64,000 nucleotides of DNA from Burkholderia lata (GTDB taxonomy: Bacteria > Pseudomonadota > Gammaproteobacteria > Burkholderiales > Burkholderiaceae): positions 124,001 through 188,000 of the forward strand of contig NC_007511.1 in the NCBI RefSeq assembly GCF_000012945.1. The letters are read 5' to 3'. Positions 38,205 through 47,072 of the stretch are shown here, one piece after another. Positions within the stretch are counted from its first letter, which is position 1, and every line of letters starts with the position of its first letter. The translations under genes and the position numbers were made by a program. The notes below the pieces were generated by a model that was not told the DNA's origin, searched no databases, and worked only from the letters and a program-made list of their open reading frames with translations.

Positions 38205-39527
38205 TCAGCCCGCGTTCGGACGAGACGATGCGCGGGCGCGCAGCGTGAAAAGCAACGCGACGGCACCAGCTGCGAGCAGCGCGGCGTTGAAATAGAGTCC
38301 GCCGCGCATCGACCCGGTGGCCGTGTTGAGCACGCCCATCAGGAACGGGCTCGCAAACCCGCCGATCGCGCCGGACATCGTGATCGCCGCGATCGCGACC
38401 GCCATCGAGCGCTTCGGCAGCGCGAGCCCCGGCAGCACCCAGAACGCCGGTAGCGTCGCTGCGTGCGTAGCGACCGCGATGCAGAGCGCGATCATCAGGT
38501 GCGGCGTGCCGGTGACGCTTGCGAGACCGATGAGCGCCGCTGCGCACGCGATCATCGCGAACGCGCCGTGCCCGCGCCATTCGCGCCGGCGTTCGGTGCG
38601 CCAGCCCATCCCGAGCATGCCGACGATGCCGCACAGGTAGGGCAGCGCGGACAGCAGCCCGATCTGCATCGCGCCATGCAGGCCGCCGCGATGCAGGATC
38701 ACGGGCATCCAGAACACCAGCGCATAGCCGGCGGCCGCGATCGCGAAATTGGCCGCGCACAGCAGCCAGAAATCGCGGTGCGCAAGCAGCGGTCGAGCTG
38801 TGATTGCCTCCGGCGTGCCGGCTTCGGCCTGCGTGTGCGCGGCGCGCAGCGCGGCCTTGTCGGCTTCCGACAGCCAGCGTGCGTCGTCCGGCCGGTCGTC
38901 GAGAAAGCGCAGCGCGACGAAGCCGAGCACGCTGCTCGGCAGCCCTTCCACGAGGAACAGCCATTGCCAGCCGCTCAGGCCGGCGGCGCCGTCGAAGTAC
39001 GACAGGATCGCGCCCGACACGGGGCCGGCGATCATCCCCGCGAGGTACAGCGCGGTCATGAAGAGCGCGAACGCCTTCGCGCGTTGCTTCGGCGGATACC
39101 ACGCGCCGAGATGGAACAGGATGCCGGGGAAGAAGCCCGCCTCGAACACGCCGAGCAGGAAGCGGCACGCATAGAACTGCGCGGGTGTGGTGACGAACAT
39201 CGTCGCGGCCGAGCCGAGCCCCCACAGCACCATGATCCGCGCGATCGTCCGGCGCGCGCCGATCCGCACAAGCAGCGCATTGCTCGGAATCTCGAACGCC
39301 ATGTAGCCGATGAAGAAGATGCCCGCGCCGAGCCCGTACACGGCGTCGGAGAAGTGCAGTTCGGCCGCCATCTGCGCGTGCGCGAAGCCGATGTTGATCC
39401 GGTCGATGAACGACAGCGTGTAGCAGAGGATGAGGAACGGCAGCAGCCGGCGCGAGATCCGGCGGTAGAGCGCCGGTGTCGCACCATCGTCGACGGCGGC
39501 CGGGTCGGTCGAAAGGGTCGGGGTCAT
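38205..39527 (-). CDS. MFS transporter, anion:cation symporter (ACS) type
   Basis: 440 aa with 12 predicted membrane segments. The opening RRLLPFLILCYTLSFIDRINIGFAHAQM is the hallmark of the ACS/tartrate-phthalate-type subfamily that imports organic anions, and FFIGYMAFEIPSNALLVRIGAR follows. Sits 10 bp after the porin gene, so the two may form the outer- and inner-membrane route for the operon's substrate. Confidence 0.9.
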   Translation of the reverse strand: MTPTLSTDPAAVDDGATPALYRRISRRLLPFLILCYTLSFIDRINIGFAHAQMAAELHFSDAVYGLGAGIFFIGYMAFEIPSNALLVRIGARRTIARIMVLWGLGSAATMFVTTPAQFYACRFLLGVFEAGFFPGILFHLGAWYPPKQRAKAFALFMTALYLAGMIAGPVSGAILSYFDGAAGLSGWQWLFLVEGLPSSVLGFVALRFLDDRPDDARWLSEADKAALRAAHTQAEAGTPEAITARPLLAHRDFWLLCAANFAIAAAGYALVFWMPVILHRGGLHGAMQIGLLSALPYLCGIVGMLGMGWRTERRREWRGHGAFAMIACAAALIGLASVTGTPHLMIALCIAVATHAATLPAFWVLPGLALPKRSMAVAIAAITMSGAIGGFASPFLMGVLNTATGSMRGGLYFNAALLAAGAVALLFTLRARASSRPNAG

Positions 39528-39537
39528 GAGGACTCCA

Positions 39538-40590
39538 TCAGAAACGGTGAACGATGCCGAGCGCGAACACCTGCTCGGTGCCGCCCGGTTGCGGCTGCAG
39601 GCCGACGACGACGGTGTTGCGCGCGTCGCCGCCGTTCTTCATGTAGAGATAGCGTGCATAGAGCGACGTCCGCTTCGACAGCGGGTGGTCGTACCCGACG
39701 CCGAGCGCGGTCGCGTCGTTCGCCGAGCCTTTCACGTCGCGGCGCACGACCGAGACGAGCACGTGATCGAGCGCGCCGACGTCGATCGACGCACCGGCAC
39801 TCGCGGTCGAGAACGCAGGCAGGTTCGGTGCCGTGCTGACGCCATAGAGAAATGCGGCGTACAGCTTGACGTGCGCGAACGCGTAGTTGGCCGCGAACAC
39901 GTAGTGGCGGGTGGTCGACGGCGAGACGACGGGCGACAGGTTGCCGGCCGACGTGTCGCCCTGGAAGCCCGCGCCAACGTAGAACCCGCCGCTCCGGTAC
40001 TGGAGCCCGGCGCCATAGTTGCGTCCGGCCTGTGTGGACAGCGCATTCGGCGTCGGGAAGCCGTATGTCGCCATCACGCGCAGGCCGTTCCAGTCGGGGC
40101 TCAGGTACGACACCGCCTGGTTGAAGCGCGGAATCGGCGGCGTCGTGTTGGGGGTGATCGTGTCCGTCGACGTCGCGAGCAGCGCGAGCGGCGACAGCCG
40201 TTCGTTGAGCCCGAACGGATCGCCGTCATAGACGACATAGAACGACGGCGTGTATTGCCGGCCGAGCCGGAGGTCGCCGTAGCGCGTGTTCTGCAGCGCG
40301 ACGTAGGCCTGCCGGTAGAACAGCGTGCCGCCCTGGAACGAGCCGTCGGCTGGCGAGAAGCCGCTTTCCAGCACGAACTTCGTCGATGTACCGCCGCCGA
40401 GATCCTCGACGCCCGTCAGCCCGAACCGGCTCGTCGACGATCCGCCGCCGCTTTGCCGCACGCTCGACAGGCTGCCGATGCGATCGAATTCGACGTAGCT
40501 GTCGACGATCCCGTACAGCGTGACCGACGACGCGTGCGCCGATGTGGCGCATAGCATGCACGCGCCGACCACGAATGCTTTTCGTTGCAT
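39538..40590 (-). CDS. Gram-negative trimeric porin (OmpC-like)
   Basis: 350 aa. Signal peptide of about 20 residues ending SAHA, barrel start SSVTLYGIVDSYVEFDR, the RFGLTGVEDLGGGTSTKFVLESGF block and the DLRLGRQYTP strand, ending in ...GIVHRF with C-terminal Phe. This is the Burkholderia/Neisseria porin type. Placed in a catabolic operon, it is probably a substrate-specific entry porin. Confidence 0.92.
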   Translation of the reverse strand: MQRKAFVVGACMLCATSAHASSVTLYGIVDSYVEFDRIGSLSSVRQSGGGSSTSRFGLTGVEDLGGGTSTKFVLESGFSPADGSFQGGTLFYRQAYVALQNTRYGDLRLGRQYTPSFYVVYDGDPFGLNERLSPLALLATSTDTITPNTTPPIPRFNQAVSYLSPDWNGLRVMATYGFPTPNALSTQAGRNYGAGLQYRSGGFYVGAGFQGDTSAGNLSPVVSPSTTRHYVFAANYAFAHVKLYAAFLYGVSTAPNLPAFSTASAGASIDVGALDHVLVSVVRRDVKGSANDATALGVGYDHPLSKRTSLYARYLYMKNGGDARNTVVVGLQPQPGGTEQVFALGIVHRF

Positions 40591-40674
40591 GAAGGTGTCT
40601 CCGTTCCATGTTTTTTTCGTGCGCCCGCGTTCTGGGAGCGGTTGCGCGCGTGATGCTGCCGTGCTGCGTCGGGT

Positions 40675-41475
40675 TCAGCGTCCCTTGAATACCGGTTTGC
40701 GCTTCTCGAGGAACGCGCGGGCGCCCTCGATCCGGTCCTCGCTCGCATAGACGTCGGGGCCGACGTCCAGCCGCAGCGCGGCGGCCACCGGCAACCCCTG
40801 GCTGCGTGCCGCGGTTTCCTTGATGCGGCGGATCGTGAGCGGCGCGTTCCCGGCGATCGTCTGCGCCAGGTCGCGCACGGTGTCGTCGAGTGCGGCGCCG
40901 GGGACGACGCGGTTCAGCAACCCGGCGCGCTGCGCCTCGTCCGCGTCGAAGCGGCGGCCCGTGAACAGCAGCTCCATCGCGATCGCACGCGGCAGCATGC
41001 GCGGCAGCAGCACGCTCGCGAAGTTCGCGCCCATGCCGACGCGTGCTTCGGGCAGCGCGAAGGTCGCGTGATCGGCGGCGATCCGCAGGTCGCACGCGAG
41101 CGCGATCTCGAAGCCGCCGCCGATCGCGTAGCCGTTGATCGCCGCGATGGTCGGCTTGCGCAGTTCGAGGATCAGCTCGTGCACGTTGCGTGCGAGCCCG
41201 CGCATCGGCTGCATCCCGCGCATCTCGGGGTCGCCGAGATCGACGCCCGCGCTGAAGGCACGGTCGCCCGCGCCGCGGATCACGATCACGCGAATCGACG
41301 GGTTGTCGTCGAGCGTGACGAGTTCGTCGCACAGCCGCCGGATCGCTTCCGCGGACAGCGCATTGGCGACGTGCGGACGATGGATCGTCAGCCACGCGAT
41401 GCCGTTGTCGTCGTTGCGCAGGATCGACGGGGCGTCGTCGCCCGTCAGCGAAGAGAACGAGCCGGACGAGGTCAT
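40675..41475 (-). CDS. Enoyl-CoA hydratase/isomerase family protein
   Basis: 266 aa crotonase. Oxyanion-hole blocks GAGDRAFSAGVDL near 70 and AINGYAIGGGFEIALACDLRIA near 115, followed by FALPEARVGMGANFASVLLPR, where the usual catalytic Glu position near 145-150 reads PEARVG. Starts with ATGA overlap on the CoA-transferase gene stop, so the two are translationally coupled. Comparable to CaiD beside CaiB in the carnitine operon, without proof of the substrate. Confidence 0.88.
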   Translation of the reverse strand: MTSSGSFSSLTGDDAPSILRNDDNGIAWLTIHRPHVANALSAEAIRRLCDELVTLDDNPSIRVIVIRGAGDRAFSAGVDLGDPEMRGMQPMRGLARNVHELILELRKPTIAAINGYAIGGGFEIALACDLRIAADHATFALPEARVGMGANFASVLLPRMLPRAIAMELLFTGRRFDADEAQRAGLLNRVVPGAALDDTVRDLAQTIAGNAPLTIRRIKETAARSQGLPVAAALRLDVGPDVYASEDRIEGARAFLEKRKPVFKGR

Positions 41476-42692
41476 GACGCGCTCCCGGTGGTGTCCGCGC
41501 GCATGTCGTGGAGCACGCCCGCTTGCCGGAGCGCGTCCCGGTGAGCCGCGTCGATGCCGAGTGCGTCGAGCACGGCGTCGGTGTCGGCGGCGAACGGCTG
41601 GGGCGGCCGGCGTATCGATCCGGGCGTGCGGGAGAGCTTGGCGGGGACGCCCGCGCCGGTGTACGTGCCGGTCTTGACGAACATCGCGTTGCGGGCGGCT
41701 TGCGGGTGGCCGAACGCATCGGCGACGGTGTTCACCGGGCCTGCCGCGACACCGGTATTCAGCAGCCGCTCGACGATGTCGTCGGCATGCCGTTCCGCGG
41801 TCAGCTGGCCGAGCAGCGTATCGAGCGCATCGCGATTGGCGACGCGCTTCGCGTTGGTCGCGAACCGCGGGTCGTGCGCCAGCTCGGGCACGCCGAGCGC
41901 TTCGACGAGCCGCGCGAACGTGCGGTTGTTGCCGGCGCCGGTCGAGATCGGTTTGTCCTTGCACGGATAGATGCCGTACGGCGCGATTGCGCCATACACG
42001 TTGCCGGTCGCGACGGGCACGTCACCGGTCGCCATCCAGGTCGTGCTGACCGGATGCAGCATCGACAGCGCGGTGCTGAACAGGTCGATGTCGACATGCT
42101 GCCCGAGGCCGGAGCGGGTCCGTTCGACCAGCGCGAGCAGGACGCTCGACACGGCGCTCAGGCCTGCCGCGTAATCGACGACCGGGAACGGCACCTTCAA
42201 CGGCATGCCGCCCGGTTCGCCGTTGATCGACATGAAGCCGGCGAGGCCCTGTGCGACGGCGTCGTAGCCCGGAAACCGCGCCAGCGGGCCGTCGGTGCCG
42301 TATCCGGAGATCGAGCAGTGGACGAGGCGCGGGAAGCGCTCGCGCAGGCAGTCGTCGTAGCCGATGCCCCAGCGTTCGAGCGTGCCCTGCTTGAAGTTGT
42401 CGATCAGCACGTCGGCCGTGTCGAGCAGGCGGAACAGCACGTCGCGCCCGTCCGGATGCGACAGGTCGAGCGCGAGATTGCGCTTGTTGCGGTTGAGCCC
42501 CCAGTAGTAGCTGGAGATGCCGTTCGGCATCGCGGGCCCCCAGTCGCGCGTTTCGTCGCCCTGCGGCGGTTCGATCTTGATGACGTCCGCGCCGTGGTCG
42601 GCGAGCGTTTGCGCGCAGAACGGCCCCGCGTAGACGCGGCTCAGGTCGACCACGCGCACGCCTGCGAGTGCGCCTTCGTGACTGCTTGTCAT
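41472..42692 (-). CDS. CaiB/BaiF type III CoA-transferase
   Basis: 406 aa. N-terminal GVRVVDLSRVYAGPFCAQTLADHGADVIKIEPPQGDETRDWGP-type start with YYWGLNRNKRNLALDL, then the catalytic Asp region near 165-170. Moves CoA between acids (formyl-CoA/succinyl-CoA:acid transferase class), so it probably activates the operon's substrate. Stop overlaps the start of the next crotonase gene. Confidence 0.9.
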   Translation of the reverse strand: MTSSHEGALAGVRVVDLSRVYAGPFCAQTLADHGADVIKIEPPQGDETRDWGPAMPNGISSYYWGLNRNKRNLALDLSHPDGRDVLFRLLDTADVLIDNFKQGTLERWGIGYDDCLRERFPRLVHCSISGYGTDGPLARFPGYDAVAQGLAGFMSINGEPGGMPLKVPFPVVDYAAGLSAVSSVLLALVERTRSGLGQHVDIDLFSTALSMLHPVSTTWMATGDVPVATGNVYGAIAPYGIYPCKDKPISTGAGNNRTFARLVEALGVPELAHDPRFATNAKRVANRDALDTLLGQLTAERHADDIVERLLNTGVAAGPVNTVADAFGHPQAARNAMFVKTGTYTGAGVPAKLSRTPGSIRRPPQPFAADTDAVLDALGIDAAHRDALRQAGVLHDMRADTTGSAS

Positions 42693-42756
42693 GACGATGT
42701 TTCCTTCGATGTGGGATTCGGCCTGCCGGCATGCCGGCAGGCGATGCGTCGCGGAT

Positions 42757-43539
42757 TCAACCGCGCGCGGCGAACAGTGCGTTCACTGCCGCGCGGTGCT
42801 CGGGGGTGGCGTGCGCGAACGCCTGGTACGACGCCGACAGGTCGAGCAGCGTGTCGAGGCTCGCGTGGCGGCCTTCGCGCAGCAGCCGCTTGGTCAGGCG
42901 CAACGCGGTGCCCGAATGCCGGGCGATGCGGCCCGCCAGTTCATGCGCGTGCGCAAGGAGGTCGCCATCGGGAACGACGCGCGACACGAGCCCGCAACGC
43001 AGCGCCGCCTGTGCGTCCAGCGCATCGCCGGTGAACGACATTTCCGCGGCGACGGCGGCGCCGACAATCCGCGGCAGGAACCACGCACCGCCGTCGCCCG
43101 GCACGAGGCCGAGCGCGATGAAGCTTTCGGCGAAGCGGGCGCGATCGGCGGCGATGCGGATGTCGCACATGCACGCGAGATCGGTACCGGCGCCGATGGC
43201 CGGACCGTTGATTGCCGCGATGGCCGGCACTTCGAGCTGGTGGAACGCGTGCGCGATGCGCTGGATGCCGCGGCGATAGCGCGTCCGGATCGCGGCGAGG
43301 TCGTGCGGGTCCGATTCCATGAATGCGCGCATCGCCTTCACATTGCCGCCCGACGAGAACGTCGTGCCGGCACCGGTCAGGACCAGCACGCGGATCGATT
43401 CGTCGCGGTTCGCGTCGTCGCAGCATTCGGTCAGTGCGTCGATCGCATCGTTGTCCGAAATGGCGTTGCGTGTTTCCGGACGGTTCATCGTGACGGTCAG
43501 GATCGGTCCCTGCCGTTCACGGGTGAGAAAGGCTGTCAT
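42757..43539 (-). CDS. Enoyl-CoA hydratase/isomerase family protein
   Basis: 260 aa crotonase, first gene of the operon. GAGTTFSSGGNVKAM near 60 and AINGPAIGAGTDLACMCDIRIA near 105 form the oxyanion hole; ALGLVPGDGGAWFLPRIVG near 135 has Pro-Gly-Asp where hydratases have the acidic pair. Start set at 43539 with CGGAGA upstream, leaving room for the promoter and the palindrome at 43627. Confidence 0.88.
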   Translation of the reverse strand: MTAFLTRERQGPILTVTMNRPETRNAISDNDAIDALTECCDDANRDESIRVLVLTGAGTTFSSGGNVKAMRAFMESDPHDLAAIRTRYRRGIQRIAHAFHQLEVPAIAAINGPAIGAGTDLACMCDIRIAADRARFAESFIALGLVPGDGGAWFLPRIVGAAVAAEMSFTGDALDAQAALRCGLVSRVVPDGDLLAHAHELAGRIARHSGTALRLTKRLLREGRHASLDTLLDLSASYQAFAHATPEHRAAVNALFAARG

Positions 43540-43626
43540 CGTGTCTCCGAGTGTTCCGTACCGCGGGACTTCACGTCGCGGGCCGAAGCCTAGTATCGTC
43601 ACGACGGTTGGCGCCGGGAAATTCCG

Positions 43627-43642
43627 TTCCACATATGTGGAA
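43627..43642. promoter_or_regulatory. Perfect 16-bp palindrome TTCCACATATGTGGAA, candidate IclR operator
   Basis: Lies in the 134-bp gap between the divergent crotonase operon and IclR gene, 32 bp before the regulator start. Perfect symmetry and location make it the natural binding site for the IclR protein encoded next to it. Confidence 0.75.
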
Positions 43643-43673
43643 GGCTCACCCGGTGGCGTGAGGAGACGGCGGG

Positions 43674-44441
43674 ATGAGCGGAAACGTGGTCAAGAGCGCG
43701 GCGCGCGTGTTTGAAGTGCTGGAGCTGTTCAGCGCATTGCAGCGGCCGCTGAGCGTGCGGGAGATTTCCACGCGCTGCGGCTATCCGGGGTCGAGCGCGG
43801 CGGCGTTGCTGACCAGCATGAAGGCGCTCGGCTATCTCGCGTACGACGATGCCAGCCATACGTATGCGCCCACCGCGCGGCTCGTCAATCTCGGCGAAGC
43901 GCTCGTCGATTCGACGGCAGGCAGCCGGCGGTACTGGCATGCCGTCGCAAAGCGGCTGGCGGTCCGCACGCGCGAGGCCGTCGTGATCGCGGTGCAGAGC
44001 GACCTGTACGTGCAGTACATCGATGCGGTCGAGGGTGCGCATACGCTTCCGATCCAGTTCTACGCGCCGATCGGCACGCGTCGCGAGATCTGCATGTCGA
44101 GCCTCGGCTGGGCGTTGCTGAGCCTCCAGCCGGACAGCGCGATCCGCCGGCTCGTGTCACGGAGCATTCGCCGGCTCGGCAAGACGGGCCGGACGATCGA
44201 CGAGGATGTCGTGCTCGACAAGGTCGAACAGACGCGCCGGTTCGGCTATTCCTATTCGGCGAACACGGTCACGCAGGGCGCCGCGATGATCTCGATGGTG
44301 ATCGCGGACGGCTGGAACGGCCTGCCGCTGGCCATGGGCGTGGCCGGGCCGGTCGAGCGGATCGAAGCGCAGCGCGACGCGATCGTGCACGCGATGCGGG
44401 AAGCGCTGGCCGGGCAGCGGCCGGATGCTGCGGCCGGCTAG
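43674..44441 (+). CDS. IclR-family transcriptional regulator
   Basis: 255 aa. Winged helix-turn-helix at 5-65 (VVKSAARVFEVLELFSALQRPLSVREISTRCGYPGSSAAALLTSM), effector-binding domain with AVQSDLYVQYIDAVEGAHTL and CMSSLGWALLSLQ. GAGGAGA precedes the ATG. Divergent to the seven-gene catabolic operon and upstream of a second CoA-transferase gene on its own strand; it probably controls both through the palindrome at 43627. Confidence 0.9.
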   Translation: MSGNVVKSAARVFEVLELFSALQRPLSVREISTRCGYPGSSAAALLTSMKALGYLAYDDASHTYAPTARLVNLGEALVDSTAGSRRYWHAVAKRLAVRTREAVVIAVQSDLYVQYIDAVEGAHTLPIQFYAPIGTRREICMSSLGWALLSLQPDSAIRRLVSRSIRRLGKTGRTIDEDVVLDKVEQTRRFGYSYSANTVTQGAAMISMVIADGWNGLPLAMGVAGPVERIEAQRDAIVHAMREALAGQRPDAAAG

Positions 44442-44527
44442 CCGGCCGAGGCTGGCGCACGCAGGCATTCGCATAGAATCGGGAGGTTTCGTTGCTCCTG
44501 TTCCGGCTGCATTTCAGCGAGGTTGCC

Positions 44528-45580
44528 ATGCCATTGAACACGCCGCTTTCCGGCATCCACATCGTCGAATTCGAAGGGCTCGGCCCCGGCCCGCTCGCGG
44601 GCTGGATGCTCGCCGGGATGGGCGCGCGGATCACGCTGATCGCACGTCCGTCCGGCCGCACGAGCGCGCCGGATGCGTTGAAGGCCCGCGACGGCGACCT
44701 GCTGCGCGAAGGCAAGACGATCGTCGAACTCGACCTGAAGTCGCCGGCCGGCCGCGACGCCGCGCTCGACCTGATCGCGCAGGCCGATGCGCTGATCGAG
44801 GGGCTGCGGCCCGGCGTGATGGAGCGGCTCGGCCTCGGGCCCGACGATTGCGCACGCCGCAATCCGACGCTCGTGTACGGGCGGATGACCGGCTGGGGCC
44901 AGCACGGCCCGCTCGCGGCCGCGGCCGGGCACGACCTGAATTACGTCGCGCTGACGGGGCTGCTGTCGTTGTCCGCGCCATGCGACGGCCGGCCGGGGGT
45001 GCCGCCGACTGTTGTCGGCGATGCGGGCGGCGCGCTCGGGCTCGCGTTCGGGATCGTCTGCGCGCTGTTCGACGTGCGCGGTGGCGGGCCGGGGCGCGTG
45101 GTCGACGGTGCGATCGTCGACATCGTGTCGATGCTCGGCTCGCTCGCACTGTGGGCGCGCGCGAACGGGCAGCTCGACGGCGCGCAGCCGAGCCTTTTTC
45201 ACGATGCGCCGTTCTACGACGTGTATCGCTGCGCGGATGGCGAATGCGTGACGATCGGCGCGCTCGAGCCGCCGTTCTATGCGCTGCTGGTCGAACGGCT
45301 CGGGCTGACGGATATCGATCCGGCGTCGCAGTACGACCGTGCGCGCTGGCCTGCGCTGAAGGCGCGTTTCGCCGACGTGTTCGCGCAGCAGCCGTCCGCG
45401 CATTGGCGTGAATTGCTCGAAGGCACCGACGCGTGTTTCGCGCCGCTGCTGAGCGTGGCCGATGCGGCTACGCATCCGCACAACGCGGCGCGCGGGATCT
45501 ATCGGACGGATGAGAACGGTAACGTGCGGGCGCGTGTGGCGCCGCGGTTTTTGCCGCTGGCGGGGGAGGGGGCGGAGTAG
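44528..45580 (+). CDS. CaiB/BaiF CoA-transferase family, alpha-methylacyl-CoA racemase-like
   Basis: 350 aa. Begins LSGIHIVEFEGLGPGPLAGWMLAGMGARITLIARP, and has TGWGQHGPLAAAAGHDLNYVALTGLL (racemase-type catalytic His/Asp region near 115-145). The GHDLNY signature favours alpha-methylacyl-CoA racemase over a transferase. ATG at 44528 has GAGG upstream; a TTG at 44492 with GGGAGG is an alternative start adding 12 residues. Starts 86 bp after the IclR gene, so likely in the same regulon. Confidence 0.86.
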   Translation: MPLNTPLSGIHIVEFEGLGPGPLAGWMLAGMGARITLIARPSGRTSAPDALKARDGDLLREGKTIVELDLKSPAGRDAALDLIAQADALIEGLRPGVMERLGLGPDDCARRNPTLVYGRMTGWGQHGPLAAAAGHDLNYVALTGLLSLSAPCDGRPGVPPTVVGDAGGALGLAFGIVCALFDVRGGGPGRVVDGAIVDIVSMLGSLALWARANGQLDGAQPSLFHDAPFYDVYRCADGECVTIGALEPPFYALLVERLGLTDIDPASQYDRARWPALKARFADVFAQQPSAHWRELLEGTDACFAPLLSVADAATHPHNAARGIYRTDENGNVRARVAPRFLPLAGEGAE

Positions 45581-45651
45581 ACGAGGCGGCATGCCGAGGT
45601 CGCCAAACCGGTGGCGAAATGTACTTCACTGAAAGGCTTCGCAAGCGGAGG

Positions 45652-45685
45652 GCGCCAATTTTGGTGCTAAATTTGGTGCCAAATT
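45652..45685. promoter_or_regulatory. Operator-like repeats before the RelB/RelE pair
   Basis: Two overlapping dyads share TTTGGTGC: GCGCCAA-TT-TTGGTGC at 45652-45667 and AATTTGG-TG-CCAAATT at 45670-45685, 36-70 bp before the antitoxin ATG. Type II antitoxins usually bind such paired repeats to autoregulate. Confidence 0.65.
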
Positions 45686-45721
45686 AGATGTAACCGCCAT
45701 TCTGTAAGAGAGGGAGCCGAC

Positions 45722-45970
45722 ATGCCTCGCACAATTCTGGCCGACTTTACCGCGAGCGTTTCAGATTTGAAGCGGAACCCGATAGGCACGGTCGCGGCGG
45801 GAGAAGGCTTCCCGGTCGCGATTCTGAATCGCAACGAGCCCGCGTTCTATTGCGTCCCGGCGAAGACGTGGGAGGTGATGGTCGAACGTCTGGAGGATAT
45901 CGAAGACAACGGGCTGGTCGACAAGCGCGCCAATGAGAGAGTCGTCAAAGTCAAGCTGAAGGACCTTTGA
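45722..45970 (+). CDS. Type II antitoxin, RelB/Phd-YefM-like
   Basis: 82 aa. N-terminal DNA-binding part ILADFTASVSDLKRNPIGTVAAGEGFPVAILNRNEPAFYCV is the Phd/YefM-type fold; the C-terminal ERLEDIEDNGLV... VVKVKLKDL is the helical toxin-binding tail. A strong GGGAG precedes the ATG. It would repress its own promoter through the upstream dyads and neutralise the adjacent RelE-like toxin. Confidence 0.85.
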   Translation: MPRTILADFTASVSDLKRNPIGTVAAGEGFPVAILNRNEPAFYCVPAKTWEVMVERLEDIEDNGLVDKRANERVVKVKLKDL

Positions 45971-45989
45971 ACTTCAATTTCACGAACCT

Positions 45990-46241
45990 GTGTTGAAGGC
46001 GTGGACGATGCTCGATCGCACCGTTCGCGACCAGTTCAAATCCCGGCTCGCCGAGCGGCTCGAGAATCCTCGGATTCCGTCTGCAAAGCTGCATGGCCAT
46101 CCGGATCGCTACAAGATCAAGCTACGCAGCGTCGGTTACCGGCTCGTCTACGAAGTGCGCGATTCGGAAGTGCTCGTACTGGTCGTGGCGGTCGGTCGAC
46201 GCGAGCGCGATGCGGTCTATCTTGCCGCGATGAAGCGTTAG
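45990..46241 (+). CDS. RelE/ParE-family toxin, N-terminus apparently without a start codon
   Basis: 83 aa from the first usable start (GTG at 45990). RelE core seen: FKSRLAERLENPRIPSAKLHG, RYKIKLRSVGYRLVYEV, VLVVAVGRRERDAVY. However, the in-frame codons 45963-45989 before this GTG spell TFELQFHEP, which is the first beta strand expected of RelE, preceded at 45960 by AGG where ATG would be expected. No ATG, GTG or TTG lies in between, and no ribosome site precedes 45990. The gene may therefore be weakened or dead, while the antitoxin is intact. Confidence 0.75.
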   Translation: MLKAWTMLDRTVRDQFKSRLAERLENPRIPSAKLHGHPDRYKIKLRSVGYRLVYEVRDSEVLVLVVAVGRRERDAVYLAAMKR

Positions 46242-46358
46242 AACCACATGTGCCGCACATCGGAGCGGCAAGCTTGTCTACATGTCTGGCTGCTCGGGTC
46301 GACTACACGCTCATCGTCTTCTGGGCGGAGGGGCGATCCTTCAAGCGCGGAGAACCGC

Positions 46359-46802
46359 TCACGCCGTTTCCTCCGGCGCATCCGGCATCTTGCCGTCGCC
46401 GACGCGGTTGATCGTGCCCTGCGCGATCGCGACGAGCCGCTCGTGATCGCCGTCGATGACGAACACATGACACTGGCAGGTCGCCTGGTGCCGGCCCGCA
46501 TAGACGAGCTTCGCGCGGGCGACGAGCGTACCGTTCACGGCCGGCCGCAGGTAGTTGATCTTGTATTCGGCGGTGATCACGCGCGGGCCGAGCACGAGCG
46601 CGCCGGCGAACGTCAGCGCGTTGTCCGCGAGGTAGCTGATGACGCCGCCGTGCACGAAACCGTGCTGCTGCCGCAGTTCTTCACGCACGGGCAGGCACAG
46701 CGACACTTCGTTGTCGCCGATATGCATCAGCTCCGTGCCCAGCAGCATGCTGAACGGTTGCGCACGCAATGCGCCGCGCGCGTGGTCCGTGATGTCGGTC
46801 AT
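46359..46802 (-). CDS. PaaI-type hotdog thioesterase
   Basis: 147 aa. Hotdog fold: MLLGTELMHIGDNEVSLCLPV, then the active-site helix QQHGFVHGGVISYLADNAL with HGG.., VITAEYKINYLRPA, and VARAKLVYAGRHQATCQCHVFV. Hydrolyses acyl- or aryl-CoA thioesters, salvaging CoA. Start at 46802 with GAGGAA upstream. Monocistronic, convergent with the toxin gene. Confidence 0.9.
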   Translation of the reverse strand: MTDITDHARGALRAQPFSMLLGTELMHIGDNEVSLCLPVREELRQQHGFVHGGVISYLADNALTFAGALVLGPRVITAEYKINYLRPAVNGTLVARAKLVYAGRHQATCQCHVFVIDGDHERLVAIAQGTINRVGDGKMPDAPEETA

Positions 46803-47072
46803 CGACTTTCCTCGAAATGAGTACCCGCTTGCGCTGAACTCTAGGAAGGGGGATGCGGATAAGCAAGGAAATTCGTCCGCATTTTGCGCAATTTTCGGCG
46901 CGATGCGACGCGATTGTTGCGTCGAATGCCGTAGATTTCCCTGTTTGCGGGCGATTCCGCGAGAATGCGCGGGCAACGCGAACTTTGCCGCCGTCCGTTC
47001 CTAAAGTCCGACGAAGAAATGCCGCTAATGCCGGGGCATTGCCTCATCGTCCGCTTTCCAGGAATCTCCCCC

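Noticed and set aside
45711..46241. Full-length functional RelE toxin starting at GTG 45990
   Set aside because: Kept as a feature, but the claim of a normal toxin was rejected because the first beta strand is encoded upstream of any start codon.
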